Shown one piece after another: positions 1-5,074 of a stretch of 5,074 nucleotides of DNA. The notes beneath the pieces were generated by a model, which was given only the letters and a program-made list of their open reading frames with translations, had not been told where the DNA came from and did no database searches. Made by a program: the position numbers and the translations under genes. The stretch is from Pseudomonadota bacterium (GTDB lineage Bacteria; Pseudomonadota; Gammaproteobacteria; Burkholderiales; Burkholderiaceae_C). The stretch lies in assembly GCA_023422975.1 (NCBI GenBank), contig JAFAGF010000081.1:1-5074 (forward strand). Reading direction: 5' to 3'. The first letter of the stretch is position 1, and every line of letters starts with the position of its first letter.

Positions 1-857
1 GTTTCGTCCTGACGAACTTGGGCGTTACCTTGATGCTGATCTTGGGTGGTTGGTGGCTGACCCATGAAGAGCTGAGCCAGGGCGGGCAGCAACTGGCGCA
101 GCGCATTGGTGCCAGGCAGGCGCGCCCCGCGCAGGGCCAATCAGAGCAGCAGCTGTGCAACATTGTTCAGGAAATGTGCATCGCAGCCCAGATGCAACCG
201 CCGCAGGTGGTGATTCTGGCACGTGCAGATGCCATCAACGCGTTTGCGGCAGGGTGGACACCGGATGACGCCATCGTGGCCGTGACCCAAGGGGCGCTGG
301 ACTATCTCACGCGTGATGAAATGCAGGGGCTGGTGGCGCATGAGTTGTCACACCTCAAAGAGGGCGATACCTACCTGAATATGCAGCTGGCGGGCATGGT
401 TAGTGGCTTGGAGCTGGTTTACAACTTTGGTGACACGGTGCGTGAGCGCGGCGGCCTGGCTTGGTGGTTTGGCAATGCAGTCATGGCCGCGGGATTTGTG
501 GGGTGGTGCAGTGGGCGTTTGCTCAAAGCGGCGGTGTCACGCCAGCGTGAATATCTGGCCGATGCACGCGCCGTGCAGTGGACGCGCAACCGTGATGCAT
601 TGGGCGGCGTGCTGCGCAAGGTAATGACGCAGCGGCAAAATGCGGCACAGTTTCGTGGTGGCTGGCTGGGTGATGCATGCAGCCATGCAGGGCTGAAGCA
701 TCCCTTGGTTCAGCATATGCTGCTGGCAGAAACGCCGGACTGCAGCAAGCTGGAGCATTGGCTGGATGCCCACCCGCCCTTGGAGGCGCGGGTCGCGCGT
801 ATTTATGGTCGCCCCATGCGAGGGTTGCCTTTGCGTGCTTGCACGCCCACCATTTAA
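1..857 (+). CDS. M48-family (HtpX-like) membrane zinc metalloprotease, 5' end outside window
   Basis: Zinc-dependent endopeptidase of family M48, the family of HtpX, which works at the inner membrane in protein quality control. The frame is open from the first complete codon at position 3, without a stop, so the gene very likely begins before the window; the TTG at 18 is not a convincing start. The catalytic HExxH reads HELSH (codons 339-353, visible residues 113-117), followed by KEGD. The third zinc ligand is the Glu of REYLADARAVQ (codon 549-551, residue 183), a form typical of HtpX relatives. Hydrophobic stretches lie at the very start (LMLILGGWWL) and between the two zinc motifs (LAWWFGNAVMAAGFVGWCSG), so it should be membrane-bound. 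The C-terminal HPPLEARVARI (from 771) is also characteristic. The last codons contain a short GCGTG-CTTG-CACGC inverted repeat (833-846). Substrate unknown; it is not the standard HtpX by any feature I can prove. Confidence 0.9.
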   Translation, partial: FVLTNLGVTLMLILGGWWLTHEELSQGGQQLAQRIGARQARPAQGQSEQQLCNIVQEMCIAAQMQPPQVVILARADAINAFAAGWTPDDAIVAVTQGALDYLTRDEMQGLVAHELSHLKEGDTYLNMQLAGMVSGLELVYNFGDTVRERGGLAWWFGNAVMAAGFVGWCSGRLLKAAVSRQREYLADARAVQWTRNRDALGGVLRKVMTQRQNAAQFRGGWLGDACSHAGLKHPLVQHMLLAETPDCSKLEHWLDAHPPLEARVARIYGRPMRGLPLRACTPTI

Positions 858-885
858 AGCAGTGCCGCACTGTCAAGGTTGATCC

Positions 886-1584
886 ATGCCTCCCTCTCCA
901 CACCTCGCATCTTGGCAACTGTTGCAGAGCGTTCCTGCGTTTGCACATTTGGACTCGGAGCGCCTGACGTGGCTGGCACAACAAATGCGCTGGAGCTCTC
1001 TGGCGGCGGGCGATGAGGTCAAAGCACCTTTTCACGATGCGCGTGTACACGTGATTTTGTCGGGGCAATTGCAGGTCTTTTGTACCAATGTGCAGGGCAA
1101 GGCGCTGTTGCTGGGGGAGTTGCTGCCGGGGCAAATGTTTGGCAACACCCTGGTTTGTGCATCGGTTCCTCAGGGGATGTCTATGGTCGCGACAGAGCCT
1201 ACTTTGCTGGCCGTGATGGACAAGGCATCCACGCAGGAGTGGCTGGTGACGGATGGCGCTGTGGTTTTTGGTATTTTGAACAATGCAACCGACTTGCTGT
1301 GGCAGTTGGTCCATCGTGTGGTGGAAATGGGCACCCTCAATGTACGCAGTCGTTTGCACATGCGTTTGCTCGCTCTGGCGCAACGCCAAGGGGTGCAGCA
1401 CAACCAGGTGCTGCTGGCCCCCAGCCCTACGCAAGCGAGTTTGGCGGCATACCTGGGAACCAGCCGTGAAGAGGTGGCGCGTGAAATGTCTCGCCTGGTG
1501 CGGCTCGGACTGCTGCAAAGGCAAGGGCGCAATATTGCGCTGATCAATGTGGATGGCTTGATCGCTTTGGCAGATGCACAGTAA
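886..1584 (+). CDS. Crp/Fnr-family transcriptional regulator
   Basis: A 232-residue cytoplasmic DNA-binding regulator of usual family length. Residues about 12-125 form the cNMP-binding-like beta barrel (VHVILSGQLQVF at 54-65, then LLLGELLPGQMFG at 74-86). A dimerisation helix follows (about 128-165), then a winged helix-turn-helix: SLAAYLGTSREEVAREMSRL at 185-204 aligns with the CRP recognition region, and the wing is GLLQRQGRNIAL. In the phosphate-binding loop, the positions that hold Glu72 and Arg82 in E. coli CRP are Asn87 and Gly97 here, so cAMP is an unlikely ligand. There is no FNR-type N-terminal cysteine cluster; the only cysteines are at 66 and 91. ATG 886 is preceded by AAGG at 875-878 with 7 nt spacing. 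The gene starts 28 bp after the M48 protease stop and may be co-transcribed with it. Signal and target genes cannot be read from the sequence. Confidence 0.9.
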   Translation: MPPSPHLASWQLLQSVPAFAHLDSERLTWLAQQMRWSSLAAGDEVKAPFHDARVHVILSGQLQVFCTNVQGKALLLGELLPGQMFGNTLVCASVPQGMSMVATEPTLLAVMDKASTQEWLVTDGAVVFGILNNATDLLWQLVHRVVEMGTLNVRSRLHMRLLALAQRQGVQHNQVLLAPSPTQASLAAYLGTSREEVAREMSRLVRLGLLQRQGRNIALINVDGLIALADAQ

Positions 1585-1741
1585 GTCTGGTCATATCGGA
1601 TCGTCTTGCGCGAAACGGCTTTTTACATGGGCACAGTGAGAAAACGCACAGACGTACTCGCTGCCTAGGGCGGACACTCCTTACCCATGAAGTGCAGACC
1701 GGTATGCCCGGTGTCTTCTGGTGTATGTGAAGGAGTTTTGA

Positions 1742-2050
1742 ATGTATTACCGAATTTTGGCCTGCGCAGCACTGGCGTTAGGTGCAAGTGCTGGCGTGCA
1801 CGCCCAAGATGTCTCGACTGCCAATGCGGCAGCGCAAGGACTGACCCGTGAACAAGTGCTGGAGGATCTGAAGCAGTGGCATGCATCAGGTATGACGTTT
1901 GTGGCCCACCCATCGGGCTACAGCGACGCTGCGCAAAGCCCAGAGTACCAGCGTTACCTGCAGCAAAGCCATGCCACCGCGCAGGCTAAGGCAGACAAGG
2001 TACCTGCTGCGCAGACAGCGGCCTCAGAGGCACCGGCCAAGCACCCTTAA
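1742..2050 (+). CDS. Small exported DUF4148 protein
   Basis: A 102-residue protein with a Sec-type signal peptide: a short N-terminus with Arg4, hydrophobic core ILACAALALGASAG, and a V-H-A cleavage site after residue 21. The mature part carries the DUF4148 signature: LTREQVLEDLKQWHASGM (about 34-51), then a Pro/Gly/Tyr stretch and SPEYQRYLQQ (about 66-75). The tail is rich in Ala and Lys. DUF4148 proteins are common, often in several copies, in Burkholderiales; their function is unknown, and the likely location is the periplasm. ATG 1742 has an excellent ribosome binding site, GAAGGAG at 1729-1735, 6 nt upstream, which fixes the start. The 157 bp between the upstream regulator gene and this one hold no convincing promoter boxes and no supportable small ORF, but do hold an imperfect hairpin (AGACCGG...CCGGTGTCT, about 1696-1716) just before the ribosome binding site. 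Cys8 is too near the N-terminus and lacks a proper lipobox, so it is not a lipoprotein. Confidence 0.82.
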   Translation: MYYRILACAALALGASAGVHAQDVSTANAAAQGLTREQVLEDLKQWHASGMTFVAHPSGYSDAAQSPEYQRYLQQSHATAQAKADKVPAAQTAASEAPAKHP

Positions 2051-2089
2051 ATATTGGATAACGACGAAAAACACAGCCCTTGGGGCACA

Positions 2090-2144
2090 TGGCGCATGCG
2101 CCAGTCTTCTGAGATTCAGGATGCACAGCAAATCGCTGCTGAAT
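2090..2144 (+). repeat. Two inverted repeats in the 3' untranslated region of the DUF4148 gene
   Basis: Two foldable elements follow the DUF4148 stop. The first is a 14-bp perfect palindrome TGGCGCATGCGCCA (2090-2103), which as RNA gives a 5-bp stem with a CATG loop. The second pairs ATTCAG (2114-2119) with CTGAAT (2139-2144), with CAGC (2126-2129) and GCTG (2135-2138) pairing inside it. Neither is followed by a T-run, so neither is the terminator. They could be RNA structure in the 3' end of the transcript, or the palindrome could be a protein-binding site; the sequence does not decide. Confidence 0.5.
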
Positions 2145-2166
2145 GAAGTGAGCGGCTCATGTATTG

Positions 2167-2201
2167 GGGCAAGCACCATCAGGTGCTTGCCCTTTATTTT
2201 T
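2167..2201 (+). terminator. Rho-independent terminator
   Basis: Perfect 11-bp GC-rich stem: GGGCAAGCACC (2167-2177) pairs with GGTGCTTGCCC (2182-2192) around an ATCA loop, followed by TTTATTTTT (2193-2201). The T-run lies on the + strand side only, so it ends transcription of the DUF4148 gene, whose stop is 116 nt upstream. On the other strand the hairpin lies just beyond the stop of the convergent Bug gene (2226) but has no U-tract after it, so any stop in that direction would be weaker. Confidence 0.92.
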
Positions 2202-2225
2202 GCCTGCGGATCGATATGCCGTGTT

Positions 2226-3212
2226 TCAGAGTTGAATGTTGGCAGCAGCAATGACGGAGCCAAAGCGCTGGCTTTCAGTGCGCATAAACTGCTGAAATTC
2301 TGCAGGCGTAGGGAAATAGCTCTCGTAGCCAAAAGTTTGAAACTTGGGCTGAATGTCTGGCTCGCGCAGTGCTGTGGTGATGTCCCGCTGCAGCTGCATG
2401 ACGGCAGCAGGGGTTGCATGAGGGGACGTGGCCAGTGCATTCCAGCCCGTCACAATCGCCTGGGCTGGGCCGCCAGATTCGGCCACGGTAGGAATGTCTT
2501 CGAAGCCTTGCAGGCGTTGTGGTGCCATCACCGCTAAAAAGCGTAGCTTGCCAGCGCGTGCCAGTGGGCCGGCTGTACCTGAAGAGCCGAGTGCAAAGTC
2601 CAAATCACCATTGGCCACGCTTTGGTAGAGCTGGCCAGTTTCTTTGAAAACAATGTGCTCCATGCGGGTGTTAGTCAATGCTGCCAACTGCAAAGAGCCC
2701 AAGTGCACGGCATTGCCGATGGACCAAGAGCCATAGTTCAGCTGTCCGGGCCGTGCTTGGGCATCTGCAATCAGGTCTGCCACGCTGCGGTAGGGGCTGT
2801 GGTTGGGCACGCAGACAAAGAAGAAGGTGCGAAACAGCGGGGCAAGCACTTGAAAATCATGCGCGGGGTCGTACGATAGCTTGCGAAACAGATGGGGGTA
2901 AGCAGCAAGGTGCACGTTGTCGAGCAGCACCATGTCCGTGCCGTCTTGGGCCCCGCGTTTGAAAGCGTCAATCGCAATAAAACCGTTGCCCCCCGGGCGG
3001 TTTTCAATCACGACTGGCTGGTTCCACATGCGAGATAGTTTTTCGCCAACGATGCGCGCGGTGCCATCGGGGCCACCACCGACCGGGAATGGATTGATGA
3101 TGCGCACAGGCTTGCTAGGCCAGGTGTTGCTGGCGGCATAGCTGCCAAGAACAGGACTGGCGGCCCAAGTACCCAATGCCAGCGCAGCGCGGCGTCGATT
3201 CATCAAGCTCAT
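2226..3212 (-). CDS. Bug/TctC-family tripartite tricarboxylate transporter periplasmic binding protein
   Basis: A 328-residue extracytoplasmic solute-binding protein of the Bug (TctC) family, which captures carboxylates or related small molecules in the periplasm. The N-terminus MSLMNRRRAALALG starts a signal peptide with three arginines, resembling a weak Tat signal; cleavage is expected near SYA (residues 24-26). The mature part opens with the family pattern WPSKPVRIINPFPVGGGPD (31-49), whose PF..GGG.D segment lies in the ligand pocket, then TARIVGEKLS and ENRPGGNGF (70-78). Length is normal and the frame intact. Start at 3212 chosen because GGAG (3225-3228) lies 12 nt upstream; the alternative Met4 would be 21 nt away. 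No tctA/tctB membrane genes are nearby, as is usual for the many orphan Bug genes of Burkholderiales, so the partner and substrate cannot be named. It follows the smr gene by 69 bp on the same strand and may have its own promoter, though I see no clear boxes. Confidence 0.93.
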   Translation of the reverse strand: MSLMNRRRAALALGTWAASPVLGSYAASNTWPSKPVRIINPFPVGGGPDGTARIVGEKLSRMWNQPVVIENRPGGNGFIAIDAFKRGAQDGTDMVLLDNVHLAAYPHLFRKLSYDPAHDFQVLAPLFRTFFFVCVPNHSPYRSVADLIADAQARPGQLNYGSWSIGNAVHLGSLQLAALTNTRMEHIVFKETGQLYQSVANGDLDFALGSSGTAGPLARAGKLRFLAVMAPQRLQGFEDIPTVAESGGPAQAIVTGWNALATSPHATPAAVMQLQRDITTALREPDIQPKFQTFGYESYFPTPAEFQQFMRTESQRFGSVIAAANIQL

Positions 3213-3281
3213 GGCAAAAAATGTCTCCAGATTGTGAATATCAAGGGGGCAGTGTGAGGCAGGCAGTGACGCCGGTGTTCA

Positions 3282-3944
3282 TTAGTACAACTTGCGCTTG
3301 CCCGGCTGCAGCAGCACCACCAAGGCACCTGCACCGCCGTCGGCAGGGCGGGCTTGTACAAAAGCCAACACTTCTTTCTTTTGCACCAGCCAGCGTTGCA
3401 CCTTGGCTTTGAGCACCGGGGTTTTACCGGGCGACCCCAGCCCCTTGCCATGTACCACGCGCACGCAGCGCAGGCCGGTGCGGTGGGACAGGCGAATGAA
3501 CTGGCCCAGCGCCTCGCGTGCTTCATCCGAGCGCAGACCGTGCAAATCCAGCTGGCGCTGAATGCTCCAGTGTCCGCCGCGCAGTTTCTTGGTCACATCC
3601 AGCCCAATGCCTGGCCGGCGAAAACTGAGCTGGTCGTCCACATCCAGCAGCGTGCTGACATCAAACTCGTCGCTCATGGCTTCACGCAGCACGCGCTGCT
3701 CGTCCAGCTCATGCTGCAGCGGGCGGGGTGTGGGTGGTACAGCTTCAAAGCTAAAACGGTCGGCTTTGGGCAGCGGCGTAACGGCGCCGACAAAGTGGGT
3801 GAACAGATTGCGCTCGCGCTCGGCGGCAGCTTCAGCGGCTTTGCGCGTTTGCTCTGCGGCTTCTTGGCGCTCGCGTTGTTGCTTGAGTTCCTTGGCAATG
3901 CCACCCAAGGCGTGCAGGCCTTGGTGGCGGAAGGCTTGACTCAT
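3282..3944 (-). CDS. Smr-domain endonuclease, SmrA/SmrB-like
   Basis: A 220-residue cytoplasmic protein with a C-terminal Smr (small MutS-related) domain at about 130-212. Both signature motifs are present: LDLHG (132-136; Asp133 and His135 are catalytic-type residues) and HGKG (165-168), then the closing segment [10 protein letters not shown]. Just before the domain, [18 protein letters not shown] resembles the region preceding the domain of E. coli SmrB, and MSDEF also has a counterpart there, so relation extends beyond the domain. SmrB cuts mRNA at collided ribosomes to begin ribosome rescue; other Smr proteins are described as DNA nicking, so the exact substrate here is inferred. Residues about 16-46 form a charged, Ala/Glu/Arg-rich probable coiled coil. 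The ATG at 3944 overlaps the TGA of the radC remnant as ATGA, which fixes the start and suggests translational coupling. No truncation is seen. Confidence 0.92.
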   Translation of the reverse strand: MSQAFRHQGLHALGGIAKELKQQRERQEAAEQTRKAAEAAAERERNLFTHFVGAVTPLPKADRFSFEAVPPTPRPLQHELDEQRVLREAMSDEFDVSTLLDVDDQLSFRRPGIGLDVTKKLRGGHWSIQRQLDLHGLRSDEAREALGQFIRLSHRTGLRCVRVVHGKGLGSPGKTPVLKAKVQRWLVQKKEVLAFVQARPADGGAGALVVLLQPGKRKLY

Positions 3945-4183
3945 CCCAGTTGTCCTTCTTCGGCCATGGAATAGCTGGCGCCTTGGGCCACGATGATGTG
4001 ATCGAGCACCTGTACATCCAGCAGCCCCAAGGCGCTCTTGAGGTTGCGCGTTAGGGCATGGTCGGCCGCACTGGGCTGCACGCTGCCACTGGGGTGGTTG
4101 TGCGTCAGGATGACGCCGGCCGCATGGTGGTGCAGGGCGCGCAGCGCGACTTCGCGGGGGTAGACCGAGGTTTGGGACATGGT
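3941..4183 (-). pseudogene. radC: radC remnant: C-terminal part of RadC (JAMM/DUF2466 domain)
   Basis: This codes for about the last 80 residues of RadC, a protein normally about 220-230 long, so roughly the first two thirds are missing. Recognisable parts are [17 protein letters not shown], the metal-binding core [17 protein letters not shown] (His27 and His29 of the HxH and Asp40, counting from ATG 4180) and [12 protein letters not shown]. In intact RadC proteins the residue before the Thr is usually Gly; here the codon is AGT followed upstream by an in-frame TAG (4187-4189), which puts the break at about 4180-4186. The upstream glutamate of the JAMM motif and the helix-hairpin-helix part are gone, so enzymatic function is doubtful. 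An ATG at 4180 with GGAG 10 nt upstream could still allow translation of a 79-residue stump. Its TGA overlaps the smr start. The cause is probably the insertion or a rearrangement linked to the neighbouring IS21-type element. Confidence 0.85.
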
Positions 4184-4315
4184 ACTCTATCTCCGATTTA
4201 AGTATTTTCGAGGGGCAGCATCTTGACAGCCAAAGTCATATCGTATACGCGTTTTTCGACAGCAAAACAAGCGAAAGGGCATAGTGAGAAGAGGCAGTTC
4301 GACGCAGCTATTAAA
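4184..4315. other. Unassigned sequence between the radC break and the IS21 left end
   Basis: About 130 bp that match neither RadC nor the recognisable IS21 end. It is visibly AT-richer than the flanking genes. No frame gives a plausible protein: the longest + strand frame, from 4186, ends at a TAG after about 32 codons without a start signal. It contains a short direct repeat, GACAGCCAAAG (4225-4235) and GACAGCAAAAC (4258-4268), 33 bp apart, and the small palindrome CGTATACG (4242-4249). It may be part of a longer IS left end, the end of another mobile element, or a remnant from elsewhere joined by deletion; none of these can be proved here. Confidence 0.5.
4191..4194 (-). promoter_or_regulatory. 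Possible ribosome binding site for the radC stump
   Basis: On the minus strand, GGAG (within CGGAGATAGAG) sits 10 nt before ATG 4180. It lies on the foreign side of the break, so it would be a newly acquired translation signal. It could keep ribosomes arriving at the ATGA overlap with smr. The match is short and could be chance. Confidence 0.4.
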
Positions 4316-4337
4316 TGGTGTGTGTTGAGTTGCATCT

Positions 4338-4384
4338 AAAATTGACCCACTTAGGGTAAAGATTTGCGTCGAAATTTGACCCAC
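4338..4384 (+). repeat. IS21 end repeats (TTGACCCAC, two copies)
   Basis: The motif TTGACCCAC occurs at 4342-4350 and 4376-4384, each preceded by an A/T run (AAAA and AAAT), giving a 13-bp near-identical unit repeated at a 34-bp offset. Such repeated blocks in the end regions are a known trait of the IS21 family and are thought to be the transposase binding sites. The offset of about three helical turns would place both copies on the same face of the DNA. Confidence 0.8.
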
Positions 4385-4424
4385 GTATGACACTGTTTCC
4401 CGTCTGGATATGGCGGGAGAAATC

Positions 4425-4430
4425 AAGGAG
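4425..4430 (+). promoter_or_regulatory. Ribosome binding site of istA
   Basis: AAGGAG ends 8 nt before the GTG at 4439 and decides that start. An in-frame GTG at 4430 overlaps the site itself and can be set aside; no in-frame ATG offers a better choice near the conserved N-terminus. Confidence 0.8.
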
Positions 4431-4438
4431 TGATAAAC

Positions 4439-5074
4439 GTGGCGATATTGAGCGCAATTCGACGCTGGCATTTTCGCGATGGTGCGTCGATTCGGGAAAT
4501 AGCCCGACGAAGCGGCCTGTCCAGGAACACCGTTCGCAAGTATTTGCAAAGCAAGGTGGTTGAACCGCAGTACCCAGCGCGAGACAGCGTTGGCAAGTTA
4601 AGTCCTTTTGAGCCCAAGTTAAGGCAGTGGCTCTCCACCGAGCACAAAAAGACAAAGAAGCTGCGCAGAAACCTGCGCAGCATGTACCGGGATTTGGTCG
4701 CTTTGGGCTTTACCGGGTCTTATGACCGAGTGTGTGCCTTTGCCCGACAGTGGAAAGATTCCGAACAGTTCAAGGCGCAAACCTCGGGCAAGGGTTGTTT
4801 CATCCCCTTGCGCTTTGCTTGTGGCGAAGCCTTCCAATTCGATTGGAGTGAGGACTTTGCCCGCATAGCGGGCAAACAGGTCAAACTTCAGATTGCCCAG
4901 TTTAAGTTGGCCCACAGCCGGGCCTTTGTGCTTCGGGCTTACTACCAGCAAAAACATGAAATGCTGTTTGATGCCCACTGGCATGCCTTTCAAATCTTCG
5001 GTGGCATTCCCAAGCGCGGCATCTACGACAACATGAAGACCGCTGTGGATTCGGTGGGGCGTGGCAAAGAGCGC
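4439..5074 (+). CDS. istA: IstA transposase of an IS21-family element, N-terminal 212 residues, 3' end outside window
   Basis: DDE-type transposase that cuts and joins the element ends, working with the ATPase IstB. GTG 4439 starts the frame, which stays open to the last base of the window, so the gene is 3' partial; family members are usually about 400-510 residues. The N-terminus AILSAIRRWHFRDGASIREI begins a helix-turn-helix, completed by ARRSGLSRNTVRKYL (22-36). A basic linker with KKTKKLRRNLRSMYRDL follows. The first catalytic Asp is in FQFDWSED (Asp135, codon 4841-4843) and the second in IYDNMKTAV (Asp197, codon 5027-5029), the normal IS21 spacing; the Glu lies beyond the window. No stop or frameshift is seen, so the element could be active. 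The 5' region between the end repeats and the gene is short, as expected for the family. Confidence 0.95.
   Translation, partial: MAILSAIRRWHFRDGASIREIARRSGLSRNTVRKYLQSKVVEPQYPARDSVGKLSPFEPKLRQWLSTEHKKTKKLRRNLRSMYRDLVALGFTGSYDRVCAFARQWKDSEQFKAQTSGKGCFIPLRFACGEAFQFDWSEDFARIAGKQVKLQIAQFKLAHSRAFVLRAYYQQKHEMLFDAHWHAFQIFGGIPKRGIYDNMKTAVDSVGRGKER

Larger units (their letters stand above)
4316..5074 (+). mobile_element. IS21-family insertion sequence, left end and 5' part (continues beyond window)
   Basis: The element is recognised from its istA gene and from the repeated end motif ahead of it. IS21-family elements end in TG...CA and carry several copies of a short repeat inside each end. Here several TG dinucleotides occur at 4316-4324, and two TTGACCCAC copies follow, so the left terminus is probably in 4316-4324, though the exact base is not certain. 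The second gene, istB (AAA+ helper ATPase), and the right end would lie past 5074. The element points away from radC and smr. An alternative is that the element begins at the radC break itself (about 4180), which would make its non-coding left end about 255 bp long. A weak promoter for istA may exist (TTGCGT 4364-4369, TATGAC 4386-4391, 16 bp apart). Confidence 0.85.

Noticed and set aside
833..846. GCGTG-CTTG-CACGC inverted repeat at the end of the M48 gene as a terminator
   Set aside because: The stem is only 5 bp, lies inside the coding region, and has no T-run after it, so read-through to the regulator gene is expected.
523..1524. A 333-codon open frame on the minus strand across the M48 and Crp genes
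   Set aside because: It is antisense to two well-recognised genes, rich in His, Gln and Arg as expected for the reverse of GC-rich coding DNA, and shows no family motif.
1627..1668. A 13-codon reading frame (ATG 1627) upstream of the DUF4148 gene, as a possible leader peptide
   Set aside because: No ribosome binding site precedes it and no attenuator-like structure with a T-run follows it.
4219..4235. A sigma-54-like GG-N10-GC pattern on the minus strand (TTGGCTG...TGCT) upstream of the radC stump
   Set aside because: Only the minimal GG and GC pairs match well; the rest departs from the consensus and such patterns occur often by chance.
4187..4549. Open frames on the minus strand across the IS left end (also 4311-4683 and 4619-4993)
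   Set aside because: They lie opposite istA and its end repeats and have no recognisable motif; the istA frame on the + strand is clearly the coding one.
1..5074. CRISPR arrays, tRNA or rRNA genes, toxin-antitoxin pairs or a defence system
   Set aside because: No repeat-spacer pattern, no cloverleaf or rRNA-like stretch, and no matching gene families were seen on either strand.

Overview
The window looks like chromosome from a betaproteobacterium of the order Burkholderiales, probably a Comamonadaceae-type organism. The evidence is an orphan Bug/TctC-type periplasmic binding protein and a DUF4148 protein, both strongly expanded in that group, together with moderately high GC and GTG/TTG-rich coding style. 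This placement is inferred from protein families only; no rRNA or other marker is present.

Left part (1-2201, + strand): the 3' end of an M48 (HtpX-like) membrane zinc protease gene that enters from outside the window; 28 bp later a Crp/Fnr-family regulator whose cyclic-nucleotide phosphate-binding residues are substituted; then a small exported DUF4148 protein with a good ribosome binding site. This block closes with a structured 3' region and a strong Rho-independent terminator (2167-2201).

Middle part (2226-4186, - strand, convergent with the first block): read in the direction of transcription, a 5'-truncated radC remnant, an Smr-domain nuclease of the SmrA/SmrB type overlapping it by ATGA, and an orphan Bug/TctC solute-binding protein 69 bp further on. 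The radC remnant keeps the HxH...D part of its JAMM motif but has lost roughly its first two thirds.

Right part (4184-5074): the radC break is followed by about 130 bp of AT-richer sequence I cannot assign. Then comes the left end of an IS21-family insertion sequence with a duplicated TTGACCCAC end motif and the first 212 codons of istA (GTG start), running off the window. The element reads away from radC, so the radC remnant and smr are cut off from their original upstream region.

I do not see a clear new multi-gene system. The most informative places are the radC/unknown/IS21 junction, the ribosome binding site that now precedes the radC stump, and the folded 3' region after the DUF4148 gene.
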